Positions 39,812 to 52,548 of a stretch of DNA of 64,000 nucleotides are shown one piece after another. The notes under the pieces are model-generated. The model made no database searches and was not told where the DNA came from. It was given only the letters and a program-made list of their open reading frames with translations. The translations under genes were made by a program, and so were the position numbers. Origin of the DNA: Embiotoca jacksoni (lineage: Eukaryota > Chordata > Actinopteri > Embiotocidae). Position 1 is the stretch's first letter. Each line of letters starts with the position of its first letter. The DNA lies in assembly GCA_022577435.1 (NCBI GenBank), contig JAKOON010000002.1, positions 12,620,184-12,684,183 of the forward strand. Reading direction: 5' to 3'.

Positions 39812-40305
39812 TCTCAGTAATTTGTCAATTGTAGATAAAAAAAAAAAAAAACATGAATTAGAGATCTGCTGGTGAATTGTCATCTATCGCAGCTATACAC
39901 AACATTTGAATATATTTTCAAAAGTTTGGATTTAAAGTAGTGCAGGTAATACTGTACTTATTTAACTGTGTCCACAATGAGCTTCTATTCATCTTAATTA
40001 AAGAAGTTTTGATCTATCCAGACTAGGTGATTAAAATCTATTCACACTGGGTCAATTGAATCTGTTTAGATCTCCTGTGGATCAGACATATTTTTAATAG
40101 TAATATAATATTAATGTAAGCACACTGCCAGATAAGTAGAAAAATATCATTCACATACTAGGTCACAGAGCATTTTTGTAATTTCGTGTACATACCTAGA
40201 GCCTGTGTGTGTCTGTATCATGTGTAATACATTTTCTCTGATAAACAATACTGGTAATGTTTGGATGGTGGATATTGGAACAGACAGGAGGATGGTTTGT
40301 ATCAG

Positions 40306-40308
<3 letters not shown>

Positions 40309-40368
<60 letters not shown>
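40309..40368. repeat. (TG)n microsatellite
   Basis: Uninterrupted TG array of about 60 bp. Confidence 0.98.
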
Positions 40369-40370
<2 letters not shown>

Positions 40371-41699
40371 AGGATAGGCAAAGGGCACTCTTTTGTCAGT
40401 CTCCAGCAAACTATACACACACATAGTACATATGCTGTAGGCAGAGACAGACGTATATGAACATTCCTTAAGAGTTAGTGTGATCAGAGGGGCTTGTGAG
40501 GAATAATGGATTTTAAAAGTTGTGTTTTCAATACATATGTGCCAGCCTTTCCTTTTGTACTGTAACGAGTGGCTGACATTAAAGGCATTTCTCTGCAGCA
40601 CATGACAACCAGATATGTGGTTCCGTGCTCCTTCAATCAGAGCGCTCAAAGCAAACACACATGTAGCCGATCCACTGACAGATCACTGAACTCACTCACA
40701 CATTCGTACATACCCACTGACACACACTCACACATGGATATGCAGACTCTTGCACAGCCTTTTCTGAGCTTCCTCCTCCTCTAACTCCCTCTCTGTCACA
40801 CAGACACATGCACAAAAAAGAGCTGCACACACATTTTTCTGACCTGCGGTCGAGGGCTGCACCACCTGTCCTCAATAAATGTAACTTTTCACAAGGCGGC
40901 TATAGACAACGGCTGATCCTGCCTCAGAACACACCTCAGCACTGATGTCTATATAACACTAATGCACAGACGCACGTGTGAACAGGTGAGTGGATGAAAG
41001 TGCCTAATATAATATTAGACAGAGGTTTTTGTGCTGCAGCAACAAAGCTGCTGTGCAGGACAATAAAAATGGTTTTGAAAAAGCAAACTGATCGAATCAT
41101 GCCAACACTGATAAAAAAAACTCTTGATCATATATTTTTATGGGCTGTCAGTCACTACCACAAACAGTTGGTGTAGTTTTTTTTTTTTCTCACAGTACAT
41201 CTTACTGCAGTTACCAAAACCTCATGCATTGCATCACACATTATTGCCATTCTTGAGCTATTTAAGCTCAAGTCCTCCTTTTACTGATCAGCGAAATGCA
41301 GATATAACTTATGGTTACAGAGTATATGAACTGAAGGAGGAAAAGCTGAGCCGATTAAAGTGGATACAAAATTGTTCAGCGGTACAGTCATTCATTCCAT
41401 ATAGTGTCCATAGATACACTTGTATCTGATCCACTACAACTGTTATGCCATAAAGTAAATTTTTATGGTGCCTGATGAAATAGAGGCGTTTTTTTTAGCA
41501 GTCATGTAGCAGTCATGTGTTAAACACTCCTGTGCATTAACCACAATATTAAATATAATGAAGTTCAGTGGCTTCACCTTTTAAAATGACCTCAATAATA
41601 AACATAAAATCAAACTTGCACATTTCCAGCAATGTTAACTTAACCTGAACACTGAGAGTTTAATAAAGAGAGTTGGTATAGCAGGGCTGTCTTATTGAA

Positions 41700-41748
41700 T
41701 TGCATTACACTGAAAGGGTGTACCTAATTAAGTGGCTACTGGATGGAA
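41700..41748. repeat. Possible 3' end of a teleost interspersed repeat
   Basis: The segment ggtgtacctaattaagtgg closely resembles ggtgtacctaataaagtgg, a terminal sequence of a repeat seen in many fish genomes. It ends about 50 bp from the donor of the exon at 41799-41959. Only the end is recognisable, so the extent to the left is unknown. Confidence 0.4.
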
Positions 41749-41798
41749 CTTAATGTAGGAGCTGCATATGCAGACGTATAGATGAGTGTGGCACTAAC

Positions 41799-41959
41799 TT
41801 CATCTCCAGAATCTCCTCCAGCTGTTTGCGTCTCTCCTGCCGTAGACTGTTGAGGTGTCCGTCTCTTTCATGCAGGGAGTGCTGAGTGGAGGACAGTCGC
41901 AGTTTAGTGGCGTCCAGCTCCTGGCGTGTCTTTTCCAAAGCCCCCATCAGCTCCTCCAA
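41799..41959 (-). CDS. erc2: ERC2 exon: coiled coil LEELMGALEKTRQELDATK
   Basis: The minus strand has a clear acceptor (ctccccccaaacag) and 53 codons plus two bases: LEELMGALEKTRQELDATKL, then RLSSTQHSLHERDGHLNSLR and QERRKQLEEILEM, ending ATGAA before a GTTAGT donor. The sequence fits ERC2 (EELMNALEKTRQELDATK) better than ERC1 (EELLMAMEKVKQELESMK), which is the main ground for naming the paralog, along with the His-rich exon. Length 161 nt, entering in phase 0 and leaving in phase 2. It is part of the central coiled coil; heptad-like Leu spacing is visible. Confidence 0.96.
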
Positions 41960-42733
41960 CTGTTTGGGGGGAGACATAAAGAAACAGGTTAAAACACAAT
42001 AAAAACATACCAGGATACCCACGTTGCTCTGTTCTCAAACATAGAATTTTTTTTTTTCTTTTCGATTTATGTAATTTAAAAGTCAGTACACAAGACCTCG
42101 TCTATCCTAATGGATGCACACTCACACTCATGCTCATGAGGACATGGAAAAGTAATTAGTACAAAATTAACTTTGTCTGCATGTTGGTGTGTGTGCTGTG
42201 AGATGAGATGAAACGACTGCCTAAACATGAAAATCAATTGCCAGCTGACATCTTGGTGGCGGGTGAAATTACTGGGGTTCATAGATTAGTTGAATGATAA
42301 ATCCACTGACCCTTGTGCTGGAAACAAGGGTTCTCTCTTCTCTCTGACCTTTCACCACTTATTTTATCTCACTCTCAAGTGTGGTTCTACTTTAGAGCAG
42401 GTGAGGATAATGCTCAGCTTCTCAACTACATCTCCCTCTGCACACACATGCCCTCCAGCCATGCACGCCTGTGTGTCCAACCTCTGAGTGTCTGATAGAC
42501 AGGATGTGACCTCAGGGTATCATTATACCAAGACAGGAAGTGTCTAATTGTCTAACAACAAGTACTTTACAATAGGATGCAGTACTTGACAAGCATGTTC
42601 AGATGATGTAAATAGAAAACCACAAGAACATTAATTTATGTTTGTTCAGTTGTGATGATCGGCAGCTTTGAGATATAAGCCAGTCAAACAATACATTTTG
42701 AAATGAACAAAGAGAACTATGAAGAAGGAGAAG

Positions 42734-42742
<9 letters not shown>

Positions 42743-42775
<33 letters not shown>
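42743..42775. repeat. Poly(A) tract of about 33 bases
   Basis: Uninterrupted A-run preceded by a short CA run. I looked for a retroposed gene or SINE body upstream and saw none. Confidence 0.97.
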
Positions 42776-42777
<2 letters not shown>

Positions 42778-43230
42778 AGTATTAGGGGAAAGCGCTCTAT
42801 GGGGTAGGACATGAAAAAAAGCAATGGGCCTCTTTTATGAAGGGGCCAAATCGTTCACACATTTTCAGGACACTCTCCATCTCCTCCAGTTTTATAGGTG
42901 TGTTTCACAGATGTCAGATAATGTGCTCACTGACTGTTCATGAATATCACATGGAAAAGGAGAAGAAAGGGTGAAAACAAAGCTAAATTCTCAGTGGTTA
43001 GAAAGTGACAACTTTTGGTCATAACTTGCTAGAAATGTAACAAAGCATTGTTTTCAATAAAATAAAAACAATTTGCCAACAACAACCGACCCCTGTAGTT
43101 TCCAGCTGTTAACAGACCTAAAATCAATACTAGATCCAACTGTTCAAATTCACACCATTTTAATAGTTGATGTCTTGTTGCAGGCTTAAATGAATGCAAA
43201 GCCAATCTTTTCATCTTGAAAGCCAAGAGT

Positions 43231-43272
<42 letters not shown>
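43231..43272. repeat. (CA)n microsatellite
   Basis: CA array of about 42 bp. Confidence 0.97.
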
Positions 43273-43273
<1 letters not shown>

Positions 43274-43981
43274 CACACAACACACACAGTTATACCCACC
43301 ACATGTCTATCAACCCTCATGCACCAACCCCCACCCCCTCCCCAATCCCCAGCCCCCCTCAGTCCCTCATTAGTCCACCACCCAGGCAATAGCCCTCACT
43401 TCACAATCACATCATTAATAAGGAATACAATGCGTTTTAGTGAAATTAGGGACCTAATCAGCTTAGCGGTGAGCCTGTGCGTGCTAATTTAGCTCAACTT
43501 CAAGGCAAAGCCCCCCAGCCAGGCTAAGGCTCGCTAAGACTGGCCCAAAGCCCCTTTAGTTGATAAGCTGATTGAGGGCTCAGTGGTAAGGGCCAAATCC
43601 CTCTTGTCCGTTTGCGTTGTGTTGCTGGTTCAAAGGCCTAGTTCAAACATCCTAGAGGGGGAGAGAGGGAGAGAAATGAGAACAGAAATGGGGAGAAAGG
43701 GAGAGAGAGTGTGGAGATAATTGCGTGAGACAACTTAAGAGGGCAGATGGGAAAGCACGAGGCTTGGGACAAGGGATGGACAGCAGGAATGATTTTATGA
43801 GAGAGACAAGAGGCAGAGAGAGGCAAAGAGGGAGTGGGAGACTTAGAGAACAGGGGTGTGAAGAAAAGTGACCCAGGGCATTACCCATGCTCCATTTCAG
43901 CAGGTCAGGCTGATGGAAGACTTTCAGCGCATTACACATCATGAGACTGATTACTCTGGGACAGAAGGGAGAAGAAAGAAA

Positions 43982-43983
<2 letters not shown>

Positions 43984-44044
<61 letters not shown>
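43984..44044. repeat. (TG)n microsatellite
   Basis: TG array of about 61 bp followed by a G-rich stretch (ggtgggggggtagggggggag). Confidence 0.98.
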
Positions 44045-44045
<1 letters not shown>

Positions 44046-45679
44046 TGGGGGGGTAGGGGGGGAGTTTGGCAGGGAACTCTGAAACAGTGCCAGGGTCAGG
44101 TGATGTTTCAGAAGGACCTGTCCCTCTCTCTATTCCCTCCATACACACTTCTGGAGACTCTGACATTACATGGTAATGGCATGTTGACTCGTGTCCTCCT
44201 TATATGGTGATGTCATCTTGGCTTACAGAGTTCACTGTATTGACAGCTACCATCATTATGGGCATGAGTGACTGTGCAGCTTGATCACTTGGTGAAACGG
44301 GTGCCTCTCCTTGTGTCGACAGCGTGGCTGTAACTCTAGTCTAGCTCAGTTTGTGTCAAGTTCAGTTGCCACTTTGACTGCGTGCTGGCTCAGTATGTTC
44401 TCTACGTGTAGGGTCTGGATTGACTTAAAATAGAAGCGAGATGACTATAGCTTTTGGGGTCAATGAGTGTTAATGTGTCACAAGTTGGGAAAGGATGTCC
44501 CTGATTGCTCCACACACGGGTAAACTCGGGTCAAAGCTGAATCATCCACTTTTATGCGTGCGAAAAAGTCCCACATACATAAATATACTTTTCTTTCTGA
44601 CTTCACAGTGCATCGGAATATTGTTTGATAAACACAGTATCCATGCTGCATGTAAGTCAAGCGTGCAAAGTACAGGAATTGAGAAAAGGAGGAAAAAACA
44701 AGCCACAGTTAGCATTGGCTCTCATTGAATTTTCTAAACTGAGTTTGACCTTCTCTTACTTTGCCTCTCTCTGCGCCAATCTCCTCTCTTCATCTTTTAA
44801 GTTCTCCTCGGGAGCATACGTGTGTTTGAAGCAATACAGCCACTACTCTGCCTCAAAATGTTAGTTCTTGTTTTAACCACCGATTGCTCTCATATTACTT
44901 GTGGCACTCATAAGTAATTCGAGGTCATTCTCATTCAAATGCACACTCACACCGAGAGGAAACACACTCCCTGGCCCTATTTCTCTTTCCCACCGCAGAC
45001 ACACCTACGCTCACACAAAGATACAAAAGCACACACATATGTTTTGTTTTTTTTGGACCCCCTTAAATATGTAGACCAACAAGCTGGCTGGCAGAAAGAC
45101 AGATAGGTAGATAGCAGGACATACAGATTAATAGGGCAGCCTATACTCCATCAAGTCTACAAGCCCAAAATCTACAGTTTCGTTGGTAAATTCTGAATGA
45201 ATGCACATAAACTCACAACATGTCAAACATATGCTTACATGTACAAGCATGCAGCAGCAAACAAAACAGGAGAAAATAAAAGGAGGCCACTGGAATTTCA
45301 GTCAAGACAGAGAAAATAAACAAGAGCATGTCTAGAGAATAAAAACTAAATTAAGAAGAAAAGGCAATAACAGAGAGAAAGCAAAAGTCAATTATCCTTT
45401 TTGGAATAATGATATTTGGTGGGTAAGAAGAGCATATTTGGCGGTTAAGGGTCATTAACAAGTCTGCCTGCAGTTACTTTCTAGGCCACATGGGGGTGTA
45501 GTTCAGCTCCTCACATTTTCCTCGTGATTTTTCTGAGTTCTGGATGAGCAGACCAGATTAAAAGGTAGGCGAGACTGCCTGTGTAGAGATGTATGAGGAT
45601 ATTTGTGTGTATGAATGTGTGTATATGTGTGTGTATGTTGATCTATGTCCTCCATAAGTTTGTGTAACATCAGGTGAAC

Positions 45680-45811
45680 CTCTCTCTGGGCCTGAACACG
45701 TGCAGCTTCCTCCTGCGCCCAAAGAGTCTCCCTATGTGCAGACGTGCTCATGCTTTCCCTCAGAGCCCTCTCCAACTCCATGATCCGCTCTGCTGTCTCC
45801 CGCATGGCATC
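45680..45811 (-). CDS. erc2: ERC exon of ERC1 type, possible cassette exon (44 codons)
   Basis: The minus strand has an acceptor (ttttagcttcccag) and 44 codons reading DAMRETAERIMELERALRES, then MSTSAHRETLWAQEEAARVQ and AQRE, before a GTTCAC donor. It lines up without gaps with the 44-residue ERC1 segment DSLRKKDDRIEELEEALRES...AQEESARTNAEKQ. The usual ERC2 protein passes directly from QHLQ to IEELMNALEK, without this segment. At 132 nt and phase 0 at both ends it can be included or skipped without changing frame. The donor is weak, and CA-rich sequence follows it on the transcribed strand. Identity to the family is moderate, so it evolves faster than the exons downstream. Confidence 0.85.
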
Positions 45812-46794
45812 CTGGGAAGCTAAAAGAGGAAGCTGGGGGGCAAGAAGAGTAAATAGGAGGAGGTTTGGAAGCAAAGCAGCAAAAATCGGGAAGAGAAGTG
45901 TTTTTCTTTCAGTATAGTTTGTTCCACAAATCCATCATCAAATGTTGTTGCACTGGTTTCAAACTGTATCAGCAAAAGACAATGAGCAAAGGTTTAATTG
46001 TTGGTCTCTTGCGTAAAAGAAATTGACTCCATATAAAATAGAGGCAAGGGAAAGACAAAAGCTTTGGTAAGAGAAGAAACAAGACTTCTAGAAGAATAAA
46101 TAGACACAGCCAAAGATAGAAGACAGCAGTAAGTGATGGAGAGAGAATTTGTAAGCACTATGACCTTTGCTGACATCCCTACGAGTGTGCAAAATTATGT
46201 GTGTATGGAGTAGACTGTGCACGTTTACATGCACAGTTTGTGTGTGGCCTCTCTGACACCTATGGTGAGTGGGAGAAAATGATCCCTCTCCACACTGGTT
46301 GATGGAACTGTGAAAGAAAACACTGGAAAGAAATAATAAACCTCCTGATTCTCTCTCTCCCTGTTTTTTTTTTTGGAGTTTCTCTCTGACTCCGAAAGCG
46401 TTGACTCACTTTCAAGTTCACACCTTCACACTTTCCTGGGAGCAGTGTAGAGGCCTTGCAGTCACGTGGACAAGGGAACACTTTCAAGTGAGAGTCTAGT
46501 TCTGCAAAATAAAACAGGTATGTGCCAACCGGATCCGAATCGGAAACAAGCTCCACATTAGCAAAAAAAACCACCAGATAAGATGTTTTAAATAATACAA
46601 TTAAAGTCACATTCTGATCAAACAAAACGTCTTCTGATATCATTTAAAAACTATAAAAGCAACACTTTGTGCAACTTTCTGTAAAGAGAGGCAGTAGCAC
46701 CAGGAAATTAATAACAAACGCAGCATTAAATGTAAGAAAAGACCAGCTACCTGCCATAAAAAAATGGCAGAAAGAAAAGCACAACAAAATTAGT

Positions 46795-46830
46795 GCTTTG
46801 ACTATTAGAATCATCAGACATCAGATGTTT
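46795..46830. repeat. Dispersed repeat motif, copy 1
   Basis: The segment containing actattagaatcatcagaca is repeated, with few changes and in the same orientation, at 48553-48588. An A-run plus ggcagaaagaaaagc-like sequence precedes both, so these are two copies of one unnamed interspersed element. Confidence 0.6.
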
Positions 46831-47717
46831 TATGGCACCAACTTGATAACACTAGTAGACGCTCAAGAAAATGAATATGACAAAGTATAAGCAACTGGTG
46901 GCAAGATGTGTCAGCAGCAACAGATATTGCTGGAAGCAATAAGGATGTGCAGGACACTTTCGGCAGGTAATAGACGAAATTTAAGATTTGACTGTGATGG
47001 ATGACAATAAAATAAACTAAATGCTCTTAAATTGGTATTTAATCTCAGAAACAGCTTCTTCATGTTTCTTAAAGACAGTTTGTAACATCAATTGCTTAGA
47101 AGCAATGGCATTAGCCAAGTATATAGCTGCAATGTGAATGTGAATGTCTCTACAACCATGACTATCTCTCACAGCACTCTGAATAGGAAAACTGTTTAGT
47201 ATTGCTGGAAGTAGAGCACCAGTCTAAACAGCAGTGGTTACACGTGAGAAATCTATTGTGACGGATCCCCCATGTGCAGACAACATACTTTTATGAGCCA
47301 GTGCCAGAAACATGCAAGATGCATATAAATGGCTTATTAACTGACTCCAACAATTATCAAGAAGAGAACCTGAGTATGAGGTTGGTACCATTATCAGCAC
47401 ATCAGTGTAAGAGGCACATTTCTTTTTGTAATTTAGTGATACGGATTTAAACTGCAGCCATGGGATTATCCTTGAGTGTGATGAAAACATTGCCAAGCCA
47501 GCCAAATCACAAGCGGATACTTGTGGCTCGTCACGTCAGCACGACACAGCTGGAGGTGAGCAACAAACACCCGCACACACACATACAGAGGCAGGCTGTG
47601 TGCTTCAACAGTCCAAAACCGTAATTGGATGTGACAGACGGGCAGTAATTCGATGCACCAGAATCAACAAGTACTGGTCTGACCCCACCCAACAGACAGA
47701 AACCTGCACATGCATGC

Positions 47718-47762
47718 ATATACACACACACACGCACGCACGCACGCACGCACCCACGCACC

Positions 47763-47848
<86 letters not shown>
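47718..47848. repeat. Compound (CACG)n/(CCCA)n/(CA)n repeat
   Basis: CA units, then CACG and CCCACG units, then about 75 bp of pure CA. The array has matured in steps from one end. Confidence 0.97.
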
Positions 47849-47849
<1 letters not shown>

Positions 47850-48509
47850 CACTGAGATGAGGCTGCCACCGCTGGACCCCTGAGTGTAACCTAACCAGAA
47901 AGCTATATCTGCCCGTGTGTGTGTGTCTGTCTGTATATGTGTGTTTGAGCATAAATGTGTGTAATGTGAGTTTTATTAGTAACAAGAGAATATTGCTGGC
48001 TTTCAAGAGTACAAAGAATGGGAAAAAGAGCAAGAGAGATATGGAGTCACAGTGAGCAGGGAGACATGGAGAGATAATTGCCTCTGCAGCCCCAATCATC
48101 ACCTAAAGCTCCAGGGAAGGATCATTATGGCTTTGGCCCTCTCTGGTTTGATGGAGGGATTATAGTCACTTTATTTAGTCATTTAAATAAATGAGCGGCG
48201 ACTGAGAGAATCCACATTTTCAGCAGCTGTGTGCCCATGATCCTCAGCTTTTCCGGTGCTCTATTTTCAGATTTGATGTCCGTAAGAAGATATTTTTGTG
48301 GGTTAAAGTTCCAAAAATTATCTCAGCATAGTTTGACATCTCCTCTCAAGGTTATCCCTGGAGCTCGACCAAAACATTCTGTTTTGTGCCTGTGTCCTTA
48401 AGGTGCATCGATATCAATGGTGCTCTCTCCTGATTAACTCTAAAGTAAGTGACACACACCCCGGCCAACCACAAGTTTTCTTTGGTCTTGTGGGAAAAAC
48501 AAACTATCC

Positions 48510-48872
48510 GCCATTATAAAAAAAAAAAAAAAAGGAAAGCAGAATGACTGCTTAGACTATTAGAATCATCAGATATCAGATGGTTCTTCAGTCTTGTAGC
48601 TTGCTAGCTCCATGACAGAATGATCGCTGTTTTTATTTACATATAAAAGGCTGCAATGTTTAATCTATTAAATTCACTGTCAAACTCACTGTGACATCAC
48701 AAACTCACAGAAATCCAATCGGCTGGTTCAAGTCACACAATTGCTGAATAGGGACCGTGTGCATTTCTCCGTGGACTGAGTGGTGTGACACTTTCACTTT
48801 ATTCAAACCTAAAACTGCTTCACAATCACAAAAGACATGGAAATCTGAATTTATATAATACGGGACCTTTAA
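48510..48872. mobile_element. Non-autonomous interspersed repeat ending in GGGACCTTTAA
   Basis: The right end, atacgggacctttaa, and the internal segments near 48690 (tgacatcacaaactcacag) and 48765 (atttctccgtggactgag) match a short repeat that I know from other fish genomes. A second copy of its left part is at about 46750-46830. No coding sequence is present. The left boundary is uncertain. Confidence 0.55.
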
Positions 48873-51610
48873 GTTAGGTCTACAGACTTTGGGAACAAGT
48901 TACAAGTGAGGGAAAATCCTGAAATATTTCTATCTTCTTTAACTGTCGCCAGATTTAAAAATTAGTCTCTGTAATCCCTGTGTACTGAGGGTTACTGATG
49001 CCTCTCCTTATAGATAAAAGAGAAATGAAAGGCAAGTGTGAAGGCTTGAAGTGAATACTTCCGATGTGTGTTTTCTCTGTGTTTGTGAAGTGCAGCGTGG
49101 CGCGATGGAGACAATGGAGCGAATAGATTCTATCACTCCATCCTACATAAACTCTCCTGGAACAATGGAGAGAGTTTGTTTGTGTGTGTGTACCCTCGGA
49201 GCGTGCTGTGTTCCTGATGGATTCGGAGATAAATGGAAAGAGAGACAGGCAGAGGCCACACTGCAACCTCACTGATAAGCAGACACAATACACAGAGTGC
49301 ATATTCTATTCATAACATCTAAGCAGATAGTGGACTGGAATACATGGTCTTATGTAGACGTCTTTAAAAATGTAATGTTTCCCTGAGTGTTGTTGCTCCA
49401 TTTTCTATTATATTGCTACAATATTATTCATGAGGTTGATATATTGATATGTTTTAATCATAAAGTTGATATATTGATATATTTATTATGTACAGTTACC
49501 ATTTTCAGCTATTGATGTGTAATTTCTGTTATCTAATGCTGAATTGGTGTGTTTGTCCATGTTACACTTTCCTTTGGAAATCTAGCAGGAAAAACACATT
49601 GTTGAAGTTTATACTTTTATGTGTAGAATTAACTGAGATGTCAAAATAAAACTGCTGAATCAAGTGTTTTTTGTAATAACTCATAAGGGTCATAAACCTT
49701 TGATGTCGGACTGTCTGGTCGGGGAGATTAAAGTGTCTCAGTGTCTGAAATGTGCTGGTGTAGAGCAGATGACGTTTCTCATGTGGAGTCTGTTTCCTGG
49801 ATCCAGGAACAAAGCCATTGATTAAAGACAATGAGGACTGACTAGAGAGTGATTTTTATTCATTTGAGTGGATTATGCCTTAATGTGTTATTCATTACGC
49901 AGAGATCTATGAACATGCAAATAGTCCCTGCCTCTATCTCCACCCACACTCCTCCGCCTCTCGCCTGCATCTTGGGCTGGCAGCTTGATGATGTTGAAAG
50001 TTTCACCCAGGAAGTTAATGGGATTGGTTCCTTGGGTTTGTGAGATGTGAAACCCTGGTTTTCTGAACTGGTAAATTCATCAGACAGTCATTGAAGTTCC
50101 TGAGTGGAAATGCTAACCCATGGTGTTGAGTCCTTATTTCACTCATGATATGTCATCTTGCATATAAAAAAAACACCATATGGACATGTTAACAAGATTA
50201 AAAACTTAATTTTCATTGGAGGGGGTCTTTAAGTGTTGAGATATAGAAGGAGTCAGTGTTATAAAGAATGTGCAACCAACCAAGGGCCCTGCCAGAGGAA
50301 ACAAGACAGAGCAGCACAGGAAACCAGGTGGGAGGGCTATCCCAGATCAATGGCAATAAACTGGAACTTAGTGTTTCCTTTGGTCAATATTTCATAATAT
50401 TAATAATACGTACCTAGATAAATAAATTCAACTATATGTGAAATGTTCAATATTTCTCTCTGTGTGGACATCATCTATCTCTGTGACACCACTCCCTCAC
50501 ACGAGTCATTGTACCGAGCAGTCACTCTACAACTCTTTCCAGGTTGTAGCAATGTTAATGTGTGTTTTTCAGAAACTGTTTACATGCAGAAATAGGATGT
50601 TGGATGTTGCCCGCCAGCATACGCAGGAATAACAAAATAGCTCAACCAAAAACAGACTGAGAGACCCTTGGTCTGTTTGGCCGAGAGGTATAGTGAGGTG
50701 TACTCATGTTCCAATGGGAATAACCTGGCATGGCTGCATTCTACATATTAACACCTCAGCATAGCTCTGCAGGCTAGTACACAAGAATGCCCACAGATGT
50801 AGACACATCAAGTAATCAGCTGACACTCACCTTGATACCTAAGCAAGTATAAAACTACAGAAATTATATCAGAAAGGGTTTATCAAGATGCCTAACTAGA
50901 CCCAGTTTGTTCCTATTCCCATTGGAGCTGATTTCTGCTGACTCTAAGATCCAGTGAGACCGGGGGGACAGGAGGCATGAAGGACTGGTACAGTACTCCC
51001 TGTGCTCAGAGGAGAAGAATTATGCAGAGAGGGAGTGTGAAGACAGCAATGTGTAGGAGAGACAGAGCAAGGGAGAAAATGATTACTGAGGAATGATTTT
51101 TCCAAAAAGGTGAGTAGGAAAAAAACAAGGAAAAAGCGCAGGTGAAATAAGTTTAAGCCAATCTGAACTCTCTGAGCTGAAAGGGTGATGAAGAGCTCAA
51201 TTAGACACCAAGAAATGTACACATGTGCACACAAACACATGTACAGTGTATTCAAACCTGCGATAAAGAGTGCGGGCGTCCATCAGTCAGTGCATCTTTC
51301 CTCATCTCACCTGGCACCATCTGCTTCTGGATGTTAGGAGACCTGATTTGCCTTCAGACAGAGAAAAATGGATGACAACAGATGAAGAGGGGCTCAATAA
51401 AGAAATGTAAATTAACTATTAAAATAATGGAATACATAGAGAGACTTGATTTGTATGACATACAATCTGACAATGGTGTACTGTCATGTAAAAATGTAGG
51501 AAAATGAATGGCTGTTTGACATTTGAATGAGGAAACATTGGATCCTATTAATGAAGGTGATATACTCAAACAGATACGAATAACATTTTCAAAATTTTAA
51601 TGAAACAAAC

Positions 51611-52548
51611 CAGTCACATAAAAAAGTAAGTATACACCCACACATTCATCACACCTTCAATTCCATAAAATTAGTACCAGGGGTTCTAGATTAGGTGCCA
51701 ATAGTTAGAACCTCCTAAACCTAAATTATTCTCTGTGAAGAATTTTACCTAGAAGTCATGTAGTTTTCAATCAACTGCCAAACTGTCCAAGACTGGCCGC
51801 TCAAACAAAGGTGGCTCAAGAGAAAATAGAAAATTGTCTGAGAACCCCTATATTTCATCACAGCTTCTGCTGGTAACTTATTAACCTGTTAGTAGAAAAG
51901 TCTGCGTGTCTACAATCAGAAAGAGATTTCACAACTTTGACCTGCATGTAAGACATGCCAGGAAAAAGCTTTTGCTGTCCAAAAAGAACATCAGAGCAAA
52001 GCATCCAGCCAATGAACATATAGGATAAGACCGGGCCTTTTGGAATAATGTGGTCTGGATAGGCGAATCAAAGATGAAGTTGTGAGGCTACAGCAAAGGT
52101 TGACATGTTTGGCACAAAACAAAGACATCTTTTCAGGAGACGAACCTCGTACCAAATGTGAAGCAAATCGTTGGGAATGTTTTGGTTTGTTGTTGCTTTG
52201 CTGCTTCATACACTGGGCAGCCTGCAGTCGATTCAATTATAAATTCTGCATCATATAAAAGAGTGCTTGAAGATGATGTGAGACAATCTGTTTAAGAGTT
52301 CAAATTGAACTGGTAGTGGACCTTACAACAGGATGATGGTTCTTATCACACCAGCAAATCTACCAAGGAATGGCTCAAAAAAGACATGGAATTATGAACT
52401 AATGGTTGAAAAGGCTAACCTTGTGTTTATGTTCAAGTATTTCACACTTATATGTGGGAATTGCATTAAATCCAATGTTTGCTTGTCCAAATATGTCTAA
52501 ACAGCCAACAGTTCCCATGGGATGTACTTACTTTTTCACATGAATGTA
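51611..52548 (+). mobile_element. Tc1/mariner-like transposon remnant
   Basis: The left end (tcacataaaaaagtaagtat, 51614-51633) and the reverse complement of the right end (tcatgtgaaaaagtaagtac, 52523-52542) form inverted termini about 930 bp apart. Near the right end on the plus strand a frame reads HTSKSTKEWLKKD (52347-52385), which matches the motif HTSK-TKEWL of Tc1 transposases just before the last catalytic acidic residue region. Stops and shifts break the rest, so no transposase can be made. A full Tc1 element is about 1.2-1.6 kb, so this copy is also internally shortened. Confidence 0.85.
52329..52397 (+). pseudogene. Tc1-like transposase fragment
   Basis: Twenty-two codons beginning QDDGSYHTSKSTKEWLKKD and ending at a TGA. 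The usual form of this block is QQDNDPKHTSK; the acidic and Asn positions before HTSK are changed. It is the only part of the transposase that can be read without breaks. Confidence 0.8.

Larger units (their letters stand above)
41960..45679 (-). other. erc2: ERC2 intron (about 3.7 kb)
   Basis: This intron holds a 33-base A-run (42743-42775), a CA array (43231-43272) and a TG array (43984-44044). The remaining sequence, 42.0-42.7 and 44.1-45.6 kb, shows nothing that I can identify as a gene or a known repeat. Confidence 0.8.

Noticed and set aside
46260..46643. 127-codon open frame on the minus strand, with a NLKVSQR-like piece resembling an ERC block
   Set aside because: The only splice choice that fits the upstream exon phase meets a stop codon, and similarity is limited to a few residues.
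51311..51351. Possible 41-nt minus-strand exon (RQIRSPNIQKQMVP) with a good donor GTGAGA
   Set aside because: It enters in the right phase after the 59.8 kb exon but leaves in phase 1, so another unseen exon would be needed; similarity to the ERC block RQVKDQNKK is too weak.
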